Assembly (NCBI GenBank): GCA_052390035.1
Contig: JBQTHI010000029.1
Span: 1 to 31,474, forward strand
From: JBQTHI01 sp052390035
Lineage (GTDB): Bacteria; Actinomycetota; Acidimicrobiia; Spongiisociales; ZC4RG35
Reading direction: 5' to 3'
Length of the DNA stretch: 31,474 nt
Shown one piece after another: positions 1 to 7,812 of the stretch. A program made the position numbers and the translations under genes. Position 1 is the stretch's first letter; every line of letters starts with the position of its first letter. The notes under the pieces are model-generated. The model did no database searches, had not been told where the DNA came from, and worked only from the letters and a program-made list of their open reading frames with translations.

Positions 1-98
1 GTCTCACGTCATCCTGACAGACAGGGTGGAGACTCGCCGGTTCAATAGCGTCTGATAAGAGACGGAGCGTTAGGTACCCAAGTGAAAGGAGAGATACA

Positions 99-923
99 GT
101 GAGCGGCGTCACCTCAAGCAGCGTCACCTCTGCCGACGGCACTCGCATCGCCTTCACGGCAACCGGCACCGGTCCGGCGCTCGTGATCGTCGACGGGGCC
201 ATGAGCTACCGTCAGTTCAACCCCACCGTGCAGGCCGTCGCGCAGGCACTGGCCGACCGATACACCGTGTATACCTTCGACCGCCGTGGTCGCGGCGAGA
301 GCGGCGACGCCGACACCTACACCGTGCGGGCCGAGGTCGACGACATCGCCGCACTCATCGAGCACGCAGGCGGAGAGTCCGCCCTGCTGGGGTTCTCATC
401 TGGCGCCGTCCTGGCACTGGAGGCGGCACTCGCCGGGCTTGCGGTCACCGGACTCGCCCTCTACGAGCCGCCCTTCGTCGTCACTGCCGATCGAGCGCCG
501 GTCGGTGCCGACTATCGGGAGCGGCTCCAGCAGGCCGTGACGCAGGGTCGGCCCGGGGAGGCGGTGACACAATTCCTCACCGAGGCCGTCGGCCTGCCCG
601 CCGGGATGGTGGAGCCGATGCGCGCCGAGCCGTATTGGTTCGGCATGGAACAGATGGCGCCCACCCTCGCCTACGACGCCACCGTCATGGGTCAGACCAT
701 GTCGGGCGACCCGGCAGCGCTGCATCGGTACGCCCCGGTGACCACCCCCACGTTGGTGATGCACGGCGGAGCCAGCGATGCCTGGATGGCAGCCGGCGTA
801 GCCGCCATCGCCGGCGTCCTGCAGAATGCAAGCCCCAAGACACTTACCGGCCAGGACCACAACGTCTCCGCCGAGGCACTCGTACCGGTCCTGTCGGACT
901 GGCTGCCGACGCTGCAAAGCTGA
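99..923 (+). CDS. alpha/beta-fold hydrolase
   Basis: A 274-residue alpha/beta-hydrolase with a GTG start preceded by AAAGGAG at 85-91, a well-spaced ribosome binding site. The DRRGRGESG block (61-69) is typical of the family. The nucleophile elbow G-F-S-S-G gives Ser100, Asp227 (GASDAW) is the likely acid and His254 (GQDHN) the likely base, so the catalytic triad looks complete. There is no signal peptide, so it should be cytosolic. Substrate cannot be read from the sequence: the family includes esterases, C-C hydrolases and non-haem peroxidases. It stands alone between a short leader and a GC-rich hairpin. Fold and triad are well supported; specificity is unknown. Confidence 0.88.
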   Translation: MSGVTSSSVTSADGTRIAFTATGTGPALVIVDGAMSYRQFNPTVQAVAQALADRYTVYTFDRRGRGESGDADTYTVRAEVDDIAALIEHAGGESALLGFSSGAVLALEAALAGLAVTGLALYEPPFVVTADRAPVGADYRERLQQAVTQGRPGEAVTQFLTEAVGLPAGMVEPMRAEPYWFGMEQMAPTLAYDATVMGQTMSGDPAALHRYAPVTTPTLVMHGGASDAWMAAGVAAIAGVLQNASPKTLTGQDHNVSAEALVPVLSDWLPTLQS

Positions 924-977
924 CCTTTTGGCCAACTCAAGAGGGGTGACATGTAAAGCAGACCGTTCTCCACATGC

Positions 978-1001
978 CCCCGGCTGCTCAATCCGCCGGG
1001 G
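978..1001 (+). terminator. GC-rich hairpin after the hydrolase gene
   Basis: Perfect 7-bp arms CCCCGGC (978-984) and GCCGGGG (995-1001) enclose a 10-base loop, 54 bases after the hydrolase stop. There is no clear T-run after it, so it may be a weak terminator or only an RNA-stabilising hairpin. Confidence 0.35.
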
Positions 1002-1095
1002 CTCGGTCGTTATCGCCGTTAGCCAGCCATGAGCCGGGGCAGCGACACACCTACTTCGACCGTCACGGCCGGGCGATCTCAGGCACAATCAAGAA

Positions 1096-2766
1096 ATGAA
1101 CGAACTCTCCCAACTGGCCGACGACTATTGGGAGCTGGCGATGGCCTACAGCCCGACCACCGCCACCTTGCTCGGCGACCGCCGATTTGATCACCGGCTC
1201 GACGACATCGGAGACGAGGCCGCAGAAACCTACAGTCGGGCGCTCTCCGAGATCGTCGCTCGAACACAAGCGATCGATCCGAGCACCCTCGACACTCAGG
1301 ACCAGATCACTCGTTCGATGCTGATCTCGGAGGGCCGAAACCAGCTCACCGCGATTGAAACCGGGGTCCTATTCGTTCCCTGCGACCCCAATCTGGGACC
1401 CCTGGCCGGTCTCCTGATGACGATTGGTCAGATTGCGGCCAACAACCCCGAACAGGCCGGCGCCCTGACCGAGCGGTATCGCCAGGTTCCGAGATATCTG
1501 GAGCAGGCGGCTGACCGTCACCAATCCGAAACTGCAAAGGGTCGTACTCCGATCGCGGGAAACGTGAACCGCGTGCTTGGTCAGATCGACTCGTATCTAG
1601 CTTCACCACTGGAATGGGATCCGGTTGCCAATCTGACCGGTCCGACCGACTGGCCCGGCCTCGACACCTGGCACGGTGAGCTGGCCACGGTAGTCGAGAG
1701 GGAGATCCGCCCCGCGTTCGCCCGGTACCGCGAGTCGGTGGAGTCACTTCTCGCGGTCGCTAGAGACGAAGAACACGCCGGCCTCTGCCATCTCAACGGT
1801 GGCCTGGAGATCTACGAGCGGCTGATCGAGGTCTTCACCAGCCTTCCGGTGACGGCGGCCGAATTGCACGAGTTCGGTAACTCGGAGGCAAAGGGAAAGC
1901 TGGCCGAAGAATTCCAGGCGCTGGGCGTTCGAGCCTTCGGGGAAGGGAAGCTGTCCTCGGTTCTCGATCGTCTTCGGACCGACCCGGCCCTTCGCTACTC
2001 GACCGCCGATGAAATAGTCGCCGACGCCGAGCGTTTGGTCGAAAAGGCTTGGCTGGTTGCGCCCGACTGGTTCAACCTTCGACCGACCACCAATTGTACG
2101 GTGGTGCCGGTTCCCGAGGCACTCGCCGAGAGCGCCCCGCCCGCCTATTACTTCCCTCCAGCGATGGACGGCTCCCGCCCAGGGACCTATTTCATCAACC
2201 TGCACAACCCGACCGAACGGGTCCGCTACGCGGCCGAAGCCGTTGCCTACCACGAGGCCAACCCGGGACACCACTTCCAACTGACCCTCGGTCAGGAGTT
2301 AACCGACATCCCCACGTTTCGGAAGAACGCCATCACCACCGCTTACGCGGAAGGCTGGGGCCTCTATTCCGAACGCCTTGCTGACGAGATGGATCTCTAT
2401 TCGTCCGACATCGACCGTCTCGGGATGGTGTCGGCAGAAGCCTGGCGGGCGGGAAGGCTGGTGGTGGACACTGGCATCCACGCCTTCGGCTGGACCAGGG
2501 CTCAGGCCGTCGCCTACTTTCAAGAGTGGAGCGCGATCGATCAGCCGACGATCGAGACCGAGGTTGACCGCTATATCGGGGTGCCGGGCCAGGCCCTTGC
2601 CTACAAAGTCGGCCAGCGCGAGATTCTCCGACTCCGGGACGAGGCAATGGACCGGCTCGGTGACCGTTTCAACATCAAAGGATTCCACGACGCGGTCCTC
2701 GGCAGCGGTTCCGTGACCCTTCCCATCCTCCGCGAGTTGGTGGAGGCCTGGGTCAAGGCCTGCTGA
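1096..2766 (+). CDS. DUF885 family protein, probable metal-dependent hydrolase
   Basis: A 556-residue protein of the DUF885 family, close to the usual family length. The signature is visible: His386-Glu387 followed by ANPGHH (388-393), a zincin-like HE..H arrangement, and a second block E419-G-W-G leading into YSERLADEM, which could supply a further metal ligand. Members are annotated as uncharacterised or predicted metallo-carboxypeptidases; no substrate can be read here. No signal peptide is evident. The ATG start has only a weak purine stretch upstream (AAGAA). It is followed by the tRNA-Ser cluster on the other strand. Family assignment is firm; the enzymatic role is inferred. Confidence 0.88.
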   Translation: MNELSQLADDYWELAMAYSPTTATLLGDRRFDHRLDDIGDEAAETYSRALSEIVARTQAIDPSTLDTQDQITRSMLISEGRNQLTAIETGVLFVPCDPNLGPLAGLLMTIGQIAANNPEQAGALTERYRQVPRYLEQAADRHQSETAKGRTPIAGNVNRVLGQIDSYLASPLEWDPVANLTGPTDWPGLDTWHGELATVVEREIRPAFARYRESVESLLAVARDEEHAGLCHLNGGLEIYERLIEVFTSLPVTAAELHEFGNSEAKGKLAEEFQALGVRAFGEGKLSSVLDRLRTDPALRYSTADEIVADAERLVEKAWLVAPDWFNLRPTTNCTVVPVPEALAESAPPAYYFPPAMDGSRPGTYFINLHNPTERVRYAAEAVAYHEANPGHHFQLTLGQELTDIPTFRKNAITTAYAEGWGLYSERLADEMDLYSSDIDRLGMVSAEAWRAGRLVVDTGIHAFGWTRAQAVAYFQEWSAIDQPTIETEVDRYIGVPGQALAYKVGQREILRLRDEAMDRLGDRFNIKGFHDAVLGSGSVTLPILRELVEAWVKAC

Positions 2767-2773
2767 GTTAGAA

Positions 2774-2819
2774 GTTGGCTTTCGCGACGCCAAACGAGCG
2801 CTTTCCACCCATTCTGGGT
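2774..2819. terminator. two small hairpins between DUF885 gene and tRNA cluster
   Basis: TTGGC...GCCAA (2774-2792) and ACCCA-TTC-TGGGT (2807-2819) lie between the end of the DUF885 gene and the 3' end of the convergent tRNA array. Each stem is only 5 bp and neither has a clear T-run. They could end transcription from either side, but support is weak. Confidence 0.25.
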
Positions 2820-2833
2820 CACAATACGACGAT

Positions 2834-2927
2834 TGGCGGAGAGGGAGGGATTTGAACCCTCGGGAGAGCTATATCACCCTCCACTCGCTTAGCAGGCGAG
2901 CGCCTTCGACCACTCGGCCACCTCTCC
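2834..2927 (-). tRNA. tRNA-Ser (GCT anticodon)
   Basis: The acceptor stem GGAGAGG/CCTCTCC pairs perfectly, the discriminator is G and the 3' CCA is encoded (complement at 2834-2836). The anticodon stem CTCGC/GCGAG holds loop CTGCTAA, giving GCT and reading AGC/AGU. A long variable arm and the length of about 94 nt fit the class II structure of serine tRNAs. It is the promoter-distal member of a four-gene tRNA-Ser array, 17 nt after tRNA-Ser-TGA. Confidence 0.96.
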
Positions 2928-2944
2928 AGGTTGTACCTCCATTC

Positions 2945-3036
2945 TGGCGGAGGGAGTGGGATTCGAACCCACGAGACCCCTTGCGAGGCCCAGCAATTTT
3001 CAAGACTGCCGCCTTCGACCGCTCGGCCATCCCTCC
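2945..3036 (-). tRNA. tRNA-Ser (TGA anticodon)
   Basis: The acceptor GGAGGGA/TCCCTCC is perfect, with discriminator G and encoded CCA (complement at 2945-2947). The anticodon loop CTTGAAA gives TGA, reading UCA and, by wobble, other UCN codons. It has a class II long variable arm and is 92 nt long. It is the third gene of the minus-strand tRNA-Ser array in transcription order. Confidence 0.96.
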
Positions 3037-3069
3037 CGGCCAGTGGTCGGCCCACATGAGCGAGCCGAC

Positions 3070-3162
3070 TGGCGGAGGGAGAGGGATTTGAACCCTCGAG
3101 GAGGTACAACCCCCTACGGCATTTCGAGTGCCGCGCACTAGGCCGGACTATGCGATCCCTCC
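3070..3162 (-). tRNA. tRNA-Ser (CGA anticodon)
   Basis: The acceptor GGAGGGA/TCCCTCC is perfect, with discriminator G and encoded CCA (complement at 3070-3072). The anticodon loop CTCGAAA gives CGA, reading UCG. It has a long variable arm and is 93 nt long. Its first 47 bases differ from the neighbouring tRNA-Ser-GGA only at anticodon position 34, so the two are clearly duplicates. Confidence 0.96.
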
Positions 3163-3190
3163 GTGTGGAAAGAGACCTATTCAGTTGTCG

Positions 3191-3277
3191 CGGAGGGAGG
3201 GGGATTTGAACCCCCGAGGGGTTGCCCCCAACGGCATTTCCAGTGCCGCGCACTAGGCCGGACTATGCGATCCCTCC
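3191..3277 (-). tRNA. tRNA-Ser (GGA anticodon)
   Basis: The acceptor GGAGGGA/TCCCTCC is perfect with discriminator G. The three bases after it read CGA rather than CCA, so CCA must be added post-transcriptionally. The anticodon loop CTGGAAA gives GGA, reading UCC/UCU. It is the first gene of the array, 28 nt before tRNA-Ser-CGA and divergent from tadA. Confidence 0.96.
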
Positions 3278-3328
3278 GGGAGCACGCCGGGTCCGACGAT
3301 GCAGGAGATAGTCATAGTCTACGCGGCC

Positions 3329-3805
3329 ATGACCCCGACCCCTTCCGGGCTGACCGTGACGGATGAACACTGGATGCGGGCGGCGCTCGATCAGGCCAAA
3401 CTGGCACCCGACCACGGCGACGTCCCGGTGGGCGCAGTGGTCGTCAACAGAGAGGGTGAGATGGTGGCGGCCGACCACAACCGGCGCCGGCTCCTGGCCG
3501 ATCCCACCGCCCACGCCGAAATGCTGGTCATCTCGATGGCCGCCCGAAGGTTGGGTGATTGGAGGCTGGAGGGCCACACCCTCTACGTGACTCTCGAGCC
3601 GTGCCCGATGTGCGCCGGAGCGGCGGTGGCGGCGCGCCTGGGTGCGCTGGTCTACGCCGCCGCCGACCCCAGGGCGGGGGCAGCCTGGTCTCTCTCCAAC
3701 ATTCCCCAGGACGTCCGGCTCAATCACCATTGTGAGATGCGCCAAGGGGTACTGGCCGATGAGGCATCCCGGCTGCTGGTCGAGTTCTTCGCCGAACAAC
3801 GCTGA
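3329..3805 (+). CDS. tadA: tRNA-specific adenosine deaminase TadA
   Basis: TadA converts A34 to inosine in tRNA-Arg(ACG), letting one tRNA read CGU, CGC and CGA. The zinc and catalytic motifs are intact: His62-Ala63-Glu64 (HAE) and P91-C92-P93-M94-C95 (PCPMC). The length of 158 residues is normal for bacterial TadA. The start is uncertain: ATG 3329 gives the usual short N-terminus before DEHWMRAAL, while ATG 3299 would add 10 residues; neither has a clear ribosome binding site. It is divergent from the tRNA-Ser array and 16 nt upstream of the SRP RNA. A cytosine or guanine deaminase is less likely given the tRNA neighbourhood and the PCPMCAGA block. Confidence 0.9.
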   Translation: MTPTPSGLTVTDEHWMRAALDQAKLAPDHGDVPVGAVVVNREGEMVAADHNRRRLLADPTAHAEMLVISMAARRLGDWRLEGHTLYVTLEPCPMCAGAAVAARLGALVYAAADPRAGAAWSLSNIPQDVRLNHHCEMRQGVLADEASRLLVEFFAEQR

Positions 3806-3821
3806 ACTAGCCTTGACAAGC

Positions 3822-3950
3822 GAGGGGGCGTCTCAACCATCGGGCCCTGCGCGGCGGGACACCGTGAACCGGGTCAGGTCCGGAAGGAAGCAGCTCTAAG
3901 CGGCCCGTCCCGGGTGCCGCAGATCCGCCGGATGGAGCAGACGCCTCCTC
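3822..3950 (+). ncRNA. ffs: signal recognition particle RNA, small bacterial (4.5S) type
   Basis: The SRP RNA binds Ffh and targets ribosomes making membrane or secreted proteins. The near-invariant apical core GGTCAGGTCCGGAAGGAAGC is present at 3872-3891. The ends close through a 12-bp helix, GAGGGGGCGTCT (3822-3833) with AGACGCCTCCTC (3939-3950), containing one G-U pair. A TTGACA at 3813-3818 lies too close upstream to be a normal -35 for this 5' end and no good -10 follows, so the exact ends are estimates to within a few bases. It lies between tadA and the end of menG, which runs the other way. Confidence 0.93.
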
Positions 3951-3997
3951 GTCTTGTCTCCTTTGCGACGATTAACCCGTCTATATGTTTTCCACCG

Positions 3998-4642
3998 TCA
4001 CAGGAACGAGCTCGGCTTCCTCAGCACCGCTCCGTAGACGAAGCCGAATATCCCCATCCGCCATGTGCGCTCGAGGGTCAATGGCCCGCCACCCAGCAGC
4101 ACCTCAGGTGGTGGGAACTTGTCGAGGCTCTGGTGCAGATACCAGTAGTCGGCCGGGGCTCCGGCGATCAACCCGGCGAGCGGCAACGTCGCTGCGGTGC
4201 CCAGGCGGTGCAGGGCGCGGGAGACCGGGCGCGATGGGCGCCCGAGGTCGACGATGGCCGCCACCCCCCCGGGCCGGAGGATCCGATCGACCTCGGCAAA
4301 AGTGTCCTGCACCGAGTTGAGGTTGCGAAGCACGTAGGCCGAAAAGACCCCATCGAAAGACGCATCGGCAAAGGGCAGCTTCTCCCCCACCCCCACCACC
4401 CGAAGTGAATGCGGGCTCAGGGCCAACATCTGGTGGACCGGGTCCAAGGCGACGACCTGGCGATGCCCGAAAATGGGAGCGGCCGCTCCGGTTCCGCTTC
4501 CCAGGTCAAGGATCCGGCCATCGGGCAGCCACCGCGCCGCCGCTCGCCGCCACGCCTGATCCCGACCGACGGAGACAAGCCGGTTGATCAGGTCGTAGCG
4601 CCTGGCGATCCGGGCGAAGATCGGATCGCTCTGCTTGCTCAC
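3998..4642 (-). CDS. menG: demethylmenaquinone methyltransferase (UbiE/MenG family)
   Basis: This 214-residue SAM-dependent methyltransferase should carry out the last step of menaquinone synthesis. The first family signature is visible at 15-31 (RYDLINRL...QAW). SAM motif I is D46-L-G-S-G-T-G52, the post-motif ILRPGG block follows, and the C-terminal YWYLHQSLDKFPPPEVL matches UbiE. The start is GTG 4642, which overlaps the serS stop as GTGA, indicating translational coupling. A longer reading frame reaching 4852 runs through serS in another frame and is rejected. Quinone type is inferred from the actinobacterial context. Confidence 0.88.
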   Translation of the reverse strand: MSKQSDPIFARIARRYDLINRLVSVGRDQAWRRAAARWLPDGRILDLGSGTGAAAPIFGHRQVVALDPVHQMLALSPHSLRVVGVGEKLPFADASFDGVFSAYVLRNLNSVQDTFAEVDRILRPGGVAAIVDLGRPSRPVSRALHRLGTAATLPLAGLIAGAPADYWYLHQSLDKFPPPEVLLGGGPLTLERTWRMGIFGFVYGAVLRKPSSFL

Positions 4643-5895
4643 GGGCCGATCTGGTCGAAACCCAGATAGGGACGAAGAGCGGCAGGCAAAAAAACCGATC
4701 CGTCGTCCCGCTGATGATTCTCCAACAGGGCCAGGATGACCCTGCCAACTGCCACCGCCGTGCCATTCAGCGTATGGAGGACTTGATTGCCGTCCTCCAC
4801 ACGCACCCTTACCTTCAAACGTCGGGCTTGGTAATCGGTGGTGTTGGAACAAGAGGTGATTTCTCGGAACGCCTCCTGGGACGGGAACCAGGCTTCGATG
4901 TCGTACTTCTTGGCGGCCGACGAGCCGAGGTCACCCGCGGCGACGTTCACCACCCTGTAGGGCAGCTCCAGGTCGGCGACGATTTCTTCTTCGATCGAAA
5001 GGAGCCGTTCATGTTCGGCTGCCGAGCCCTCCGGGTGACAAAAGACGAACATCTCCACCTTGTCGAACTGGTGCACCCGAAAGAGCCCTTGGGTGTCTTT
5101 GCCATAGGTACCGGCCTCCCGCCGAAAACAAGTGGAGAACCCGGCATAGCGGAGTGGGAGCAGCCCGGCATCGAAGATCTCATCGGTGTGATAAGCGGCC
5201 AGCGACACCTCCGAGGTGCCGACCAAATAGAGGTCGTCAGCCGGAACCGAATAGACCTGCTCCCGATCGCCCGGAAAGAACCCAGTCCCGTACAGCGCCT
5301 GCTCCCGCACCAGGACCGGGGGCACCATCGGGGTGAAGCCTCGCGCCATCAGACGGTCGAAGGCAAAACGCACCAAGGCGAATTCGAGCAGCACTGCCGG
5401 GCCTTTCAAATACCCGAAGCGGCTGCCGGACACTTTCACTCCTCGATCCATGTCGATGAGGTCGAGCCGCTCCCCGATGCTCGTGAAGTCAGCTGGCGAA
5501 AAATTGAACCGGGTCGGCTCGCCGATCCGTTTGACCTCGACGTTGTCGGCGTCGGTCGTGCCATCGGCAGCCGAATCGTCCACCAGGTTGGGCACCGAAG
5601 CCCAGAGTTGTTCGAACTCCTCGCTTAACCGGGCGGCGTCGGAGTCGAGCGCCCGATAACGATCGGCCAAGTCGGTCACCTGGGCGATGGCAGCCTGCTT
5701 CTCGTTTCCGCTGAGTCGGGAAATCTCCTTTCCTGCTTCTTTCTGGGCGGCCCTGGTCTGCTCCGCCTGCTGACGGGCACCGCGCACCTGTTCGTCGAGC
5801 TGCACTAGCGCCGCTACGTCAAGATCCAAACCCCGCCGGGCGAGAGACCGGCGGAGGCGGTCGGGGTCGGTGCGAAGGATGGATGAGTCAAGCAC
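4639..5895 (-). CDS. serS: seryl-tRNA synthetase
   Basis: This 418-residue class II synthetase charges tRNA-Ser with serine. The N-terminal third is a charged antiparallel coiled-coil arm that recognises the long variable arm of tRNA-Ser. Motif 2 is C256-F-R-R-E-A-G followed by TYGKDTQGLFRVHQF. Motif 3 lies near 383-410, with ALLENHQ and FLPAALRPYLG. Length is normal. The start is GTG 5895; an AGGA lies rather far upstream. It sits 21 nt after an unknown membrane protein gene and overlaps menG by 4 nt. Its four substrate tRNA genes lie 1.4-1.8 kb away. Confidence 0.97.
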   Translation of the reverse strand: MLDSSILRTDPDRLRRSLARRGLDLDVAALVQLDEQVRGARQQAEQTRAAQKEAGKEISRLSGNEKQAAIAQVTDLADRYRALDSDAARLSEEFEQLWASVPNLVDDSAADGTTDADNVEVKRIGEPTRFNFSPADFTSIGERLDLIDMDRGVKVSGSRFGYLKGPAVLLEFALVRFAFDRLMARGFTPMVPPVLVREQALYGTGFFPGDREQVYSVPADDLYLVGTSEVSLAAYHTDEIFDAGLLPLRYAGFSTCFRREAGTYGKDTQGLFRVHQFDKVEMFVFCHPEGSAAEHERLLSIEEEIVADLELPYRVVNVAAGDLGSSAAKKYDIEAWFPSQEAFREITSCSNTTDYQARRLKVRVRVEDGNQVLHTLNGTAVAVGRVILALLENHQRDDGSVFLPAALRPYLGFDQIGP

Positions 5896-5916
5896 GAGGG
5901 CGAAATCCTACGACGG

Positions 5917-6900
5917 CTACTGCACCGGCTCGTTGACAAAGAACTCGAGTGCGATCCCATCGTTCCGCGAATTCCCATCGGCGGCGGAGAGTTGCAGCAC
6001 CACTCCCAATCGGTAGTTGAAACCTGGCGCCACGGGTATCGACTCGAATACGACGGTGGTCTGCGCACCGGCGTCCAGACCCGGCACCTCGGCGTTGAGG
6101 GTCTGCTCACCCTCCGGTCCGCTGATCCCCAGGACGAGGGCTTGGGCAGGAGCAAGAGTGTTACCGCGGTTCGCCACCACAACCTTCACGGTCAGAATCT
6201 CGGTGGCGCTGATCACCAGGTCGCCGTCGGGGTCGGCCACCCATTCCGGTTCCGCGGTCACTTGCTCGACCGCCAGGTCCGCCCGTAGAGCCAGGAGGCT
6301 GTTGTCGGCTGCGGCTGCCGCGGCAAAGAGCCGGGCAAGGGCGACGGGAGGGAGAGGGGCGGGCAGGAACTCAATCTCGGGTAGGGAGATGATCGGATCG
6401 GGAACATCGGATCGGGCGAGTTCGGCAACCACCCCGAGGAAGAGCTCGTCGCCAGCCGCCACTTGCTGGAGACCTGCATAAATCTGCTCTTCGCCGGCGC
6501 CGGCGCCATCGGCCGACCTGAGCATCCCTTCTGAAAACGTCCGCACACCTTCGGTCCAAGTTGACACGGTGAGACGGAAGAGCGAGGCGACGCCGATCAG
6601 ACTTCCCCGCTCTGGCGGATCTGCCACAGCCTGAGCGGCCGCATCAAGCGAATCCACGGTCGTGGTCATCGAGGTTTCGAATTCGGCACGTTCGAGGGAC
6701 CCGATCTGGTCCGCCAGGGCCGAAAAGGTGGCTGCCGCGGTCACCAGGTCTTCGGCACTCGATCGGATCGACTCGACATAATTGACCGCGCGAGAGGCGT
6801 CCTGGTTGATCCGGGCGAGCACCAACGCGGCGGCCACCACAGCCGTCGCCACCAAAGGCCAGAGCAGATGCCGGCGCCGTCGCCTTGGTCGTTCGAGCAC
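5917..6900 (-). CDS. unrecognised membrane-anchored protein with C-terminal beta-sandwich-like domain
   Basis: I do not recognise this 327-residue protein. An Arg-rich N-terminus (4-10) is followed by one hydrophobic segment (about 11-29), so most of the chain should lie outside the cytoplasm with the basic end inside. Residues about 35-220 are alanine-rich and predicted helical. The C-terminal 110 residues (LTVKVVVANRGN..., ending FFVNEP) resemble a CARDB-type immunoglobulin-like domain, as in many surface proteins. The GTG start has no clear ribosome binding site, but no better in-frame start exists before an upstream stop. It precedes serS by 21 nt, probably in the same transcript. The domain resemblance is pattern-level only. 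Confidence 0.75.
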   Translation of the reverse strand: MLERPRRRRRHLLWPLVATAVVAAALVLARINQDASRAVNYVESIRSSAEDLVTAAATFSALADQIGSLERAEFETSMTTTVDSLDAAAQAVADPPERGSLIGVASLFRLTVSTWTEGVRTFSEGMLRSADGAGAGEEQIYAGLQQVAAGDELFLGVVAELARSDVPDPIISLPEIEFLPAPLPPVALARLFAAAAAADNSLLALRADLAVEQVTAEPEWVADPDGDLVISATEILTVKVVVANRGNTLAPAQALVLGISGPEGEQTLNAEVPGLDAGAQTTVVFESIPVAPGFNYRLGVVLQLSAADGNSRNDGIALEFFVNEPVQ

Positions 6901-6970
6901 TAGGCCGGCGTCGTTTTCGTCATCGAAGCTGCACCTCGGCCGTTCACAGCTGGACCGCAGCGGCTAATTG

Positions 6971-7054
<84 letters not shown>

Positions 7055-7133
7055 GAAGACCCGCCGTCGTTCGGGCCCGCCATGGTAGCCCGGGGCCCGA
7101 AGAACCAATCGGCGCTCACTACCGTTTTTCCTC

Positions 7134-7799
7134 GTGAAGCTGGCTCGCCGGCTGGAGCGAACTCTGGAAGGCGCCCTCGACCATCTGGCTGGACGCCTGT
7201 TTCGAGGTGGGCTGCACAACAGTGAACTCTCGGCCAGGGTCGCTCGTGAGGCCGAACTGGCCGAATTCGCCACACCGGTCGGTCCCGGCACCGCCAATAG
7301 GTACCAGTTGACCATCAACCCACGAAGTCTGATCGGGGATCCCGCCCGGATCGGCCGGGAGCTCGGTGAGGCCCTGGCCCGTCACGCCGCTGAGCGGGGA
7401 TGGCTCCTGAAAGGGCCGGCCGAGGTGATCGTCCTGCTCGACTCGACCGTGCCGGCGGGCTCGGCCCAATGCACCGGTGAGGTATTCCACGGGCCTATCG
7501 CCCCCTGGGCTCAGTTGACCGTAACCGACGGTCGGCGCCTTGACGTGCGTCCTAACCGCGCCACCATCGGTCGCGCATATGAGGCCGATGTGGTCGTCCC
7601 CTTCCCGGAGGTGAGCCGCCGGCACGCCCTCATCTACCGCCGGGACGGAGAGAGCTACGTAACCGATTTCGGCTCGGTCAACGGCACCTTCGTCGACGGC
7701 ATCCGGGTCGGGCCGACCCCGGTTCGCATCGGCAGCGGCTCGAGACTCCGGCTGGCCGAGGTCGAACTGCGGTTCTCCCAATTGCCAACGGTCTATTAA
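7134..7799 (+). CDS. fhaA: FhaA-like protein, DUF3662 plus FHA domain
   Basis: This 221-residue protein has an N-terminal DUF3662 (FhaA_N) domain (about 1-115) and a C-terminal FHA domain (about 145-215). The phosphothreonine-binding signature is visible: TIGR, then SRRHA, then GSVNGTFVDG. In mycobacteria FhaA is a PknB substrate that binds phosphorylated partners at the cell pole to control peptidoglycan precursor flux. Here it is shorter (about 527 residues in M. tuberculosis), lacking the long low-complexity linker. The GTG start has no strong ribosome binding site. It is the first gene of the fha-pstP-rodA-pbpA-pknB run. Confidence 0.9.
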   Translation: MKLARRLERTLEGALDHLAGRLFRGGLHNSELSARVAREAELAEFATPVGPGTANRYQLTINPRSLIGDPARIGRELGEALARHAAERGWLLKGPAEVIVLLDSTVPAGSAQCTGEVFHGPIAPWAQLTVTDGRRLDVRPNRATIGRAYEADVVVPFPEVSRRHALIYRRDGESYVTDFGSVNGTFVDGIRVGPTPVRIGSGSRLRLAEVELRFSQLPTVY

Positions 7800-7812
7800 T
7801 GCCGACGACGAC

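Noticed and set aside
2819..3253. Minus-strand open frames across the tRNA-Ser cluster
   Set aside because: They are readings of the tRNA genes themselves; peptides such as VQIPPSPP come from T arms and acceptor stems.
3813..3818. TTGACA as a -35 for the SRP RNA
   Set aside because: No -10 at the right distance, and the implied start would fall inside the closing helix of the RNA.
4643..4852. N-terminal extension of menG
   Set aside because: It lies entirely within serS in another frame; GTG 4642 overlapping the serS stop gives the normal UbiE start.
4714..5628. Long plus-strand frame (304 residues)
   Set aside because: Antisense to the well-conserved serS; no family features and typical of high-GC shadow frames.
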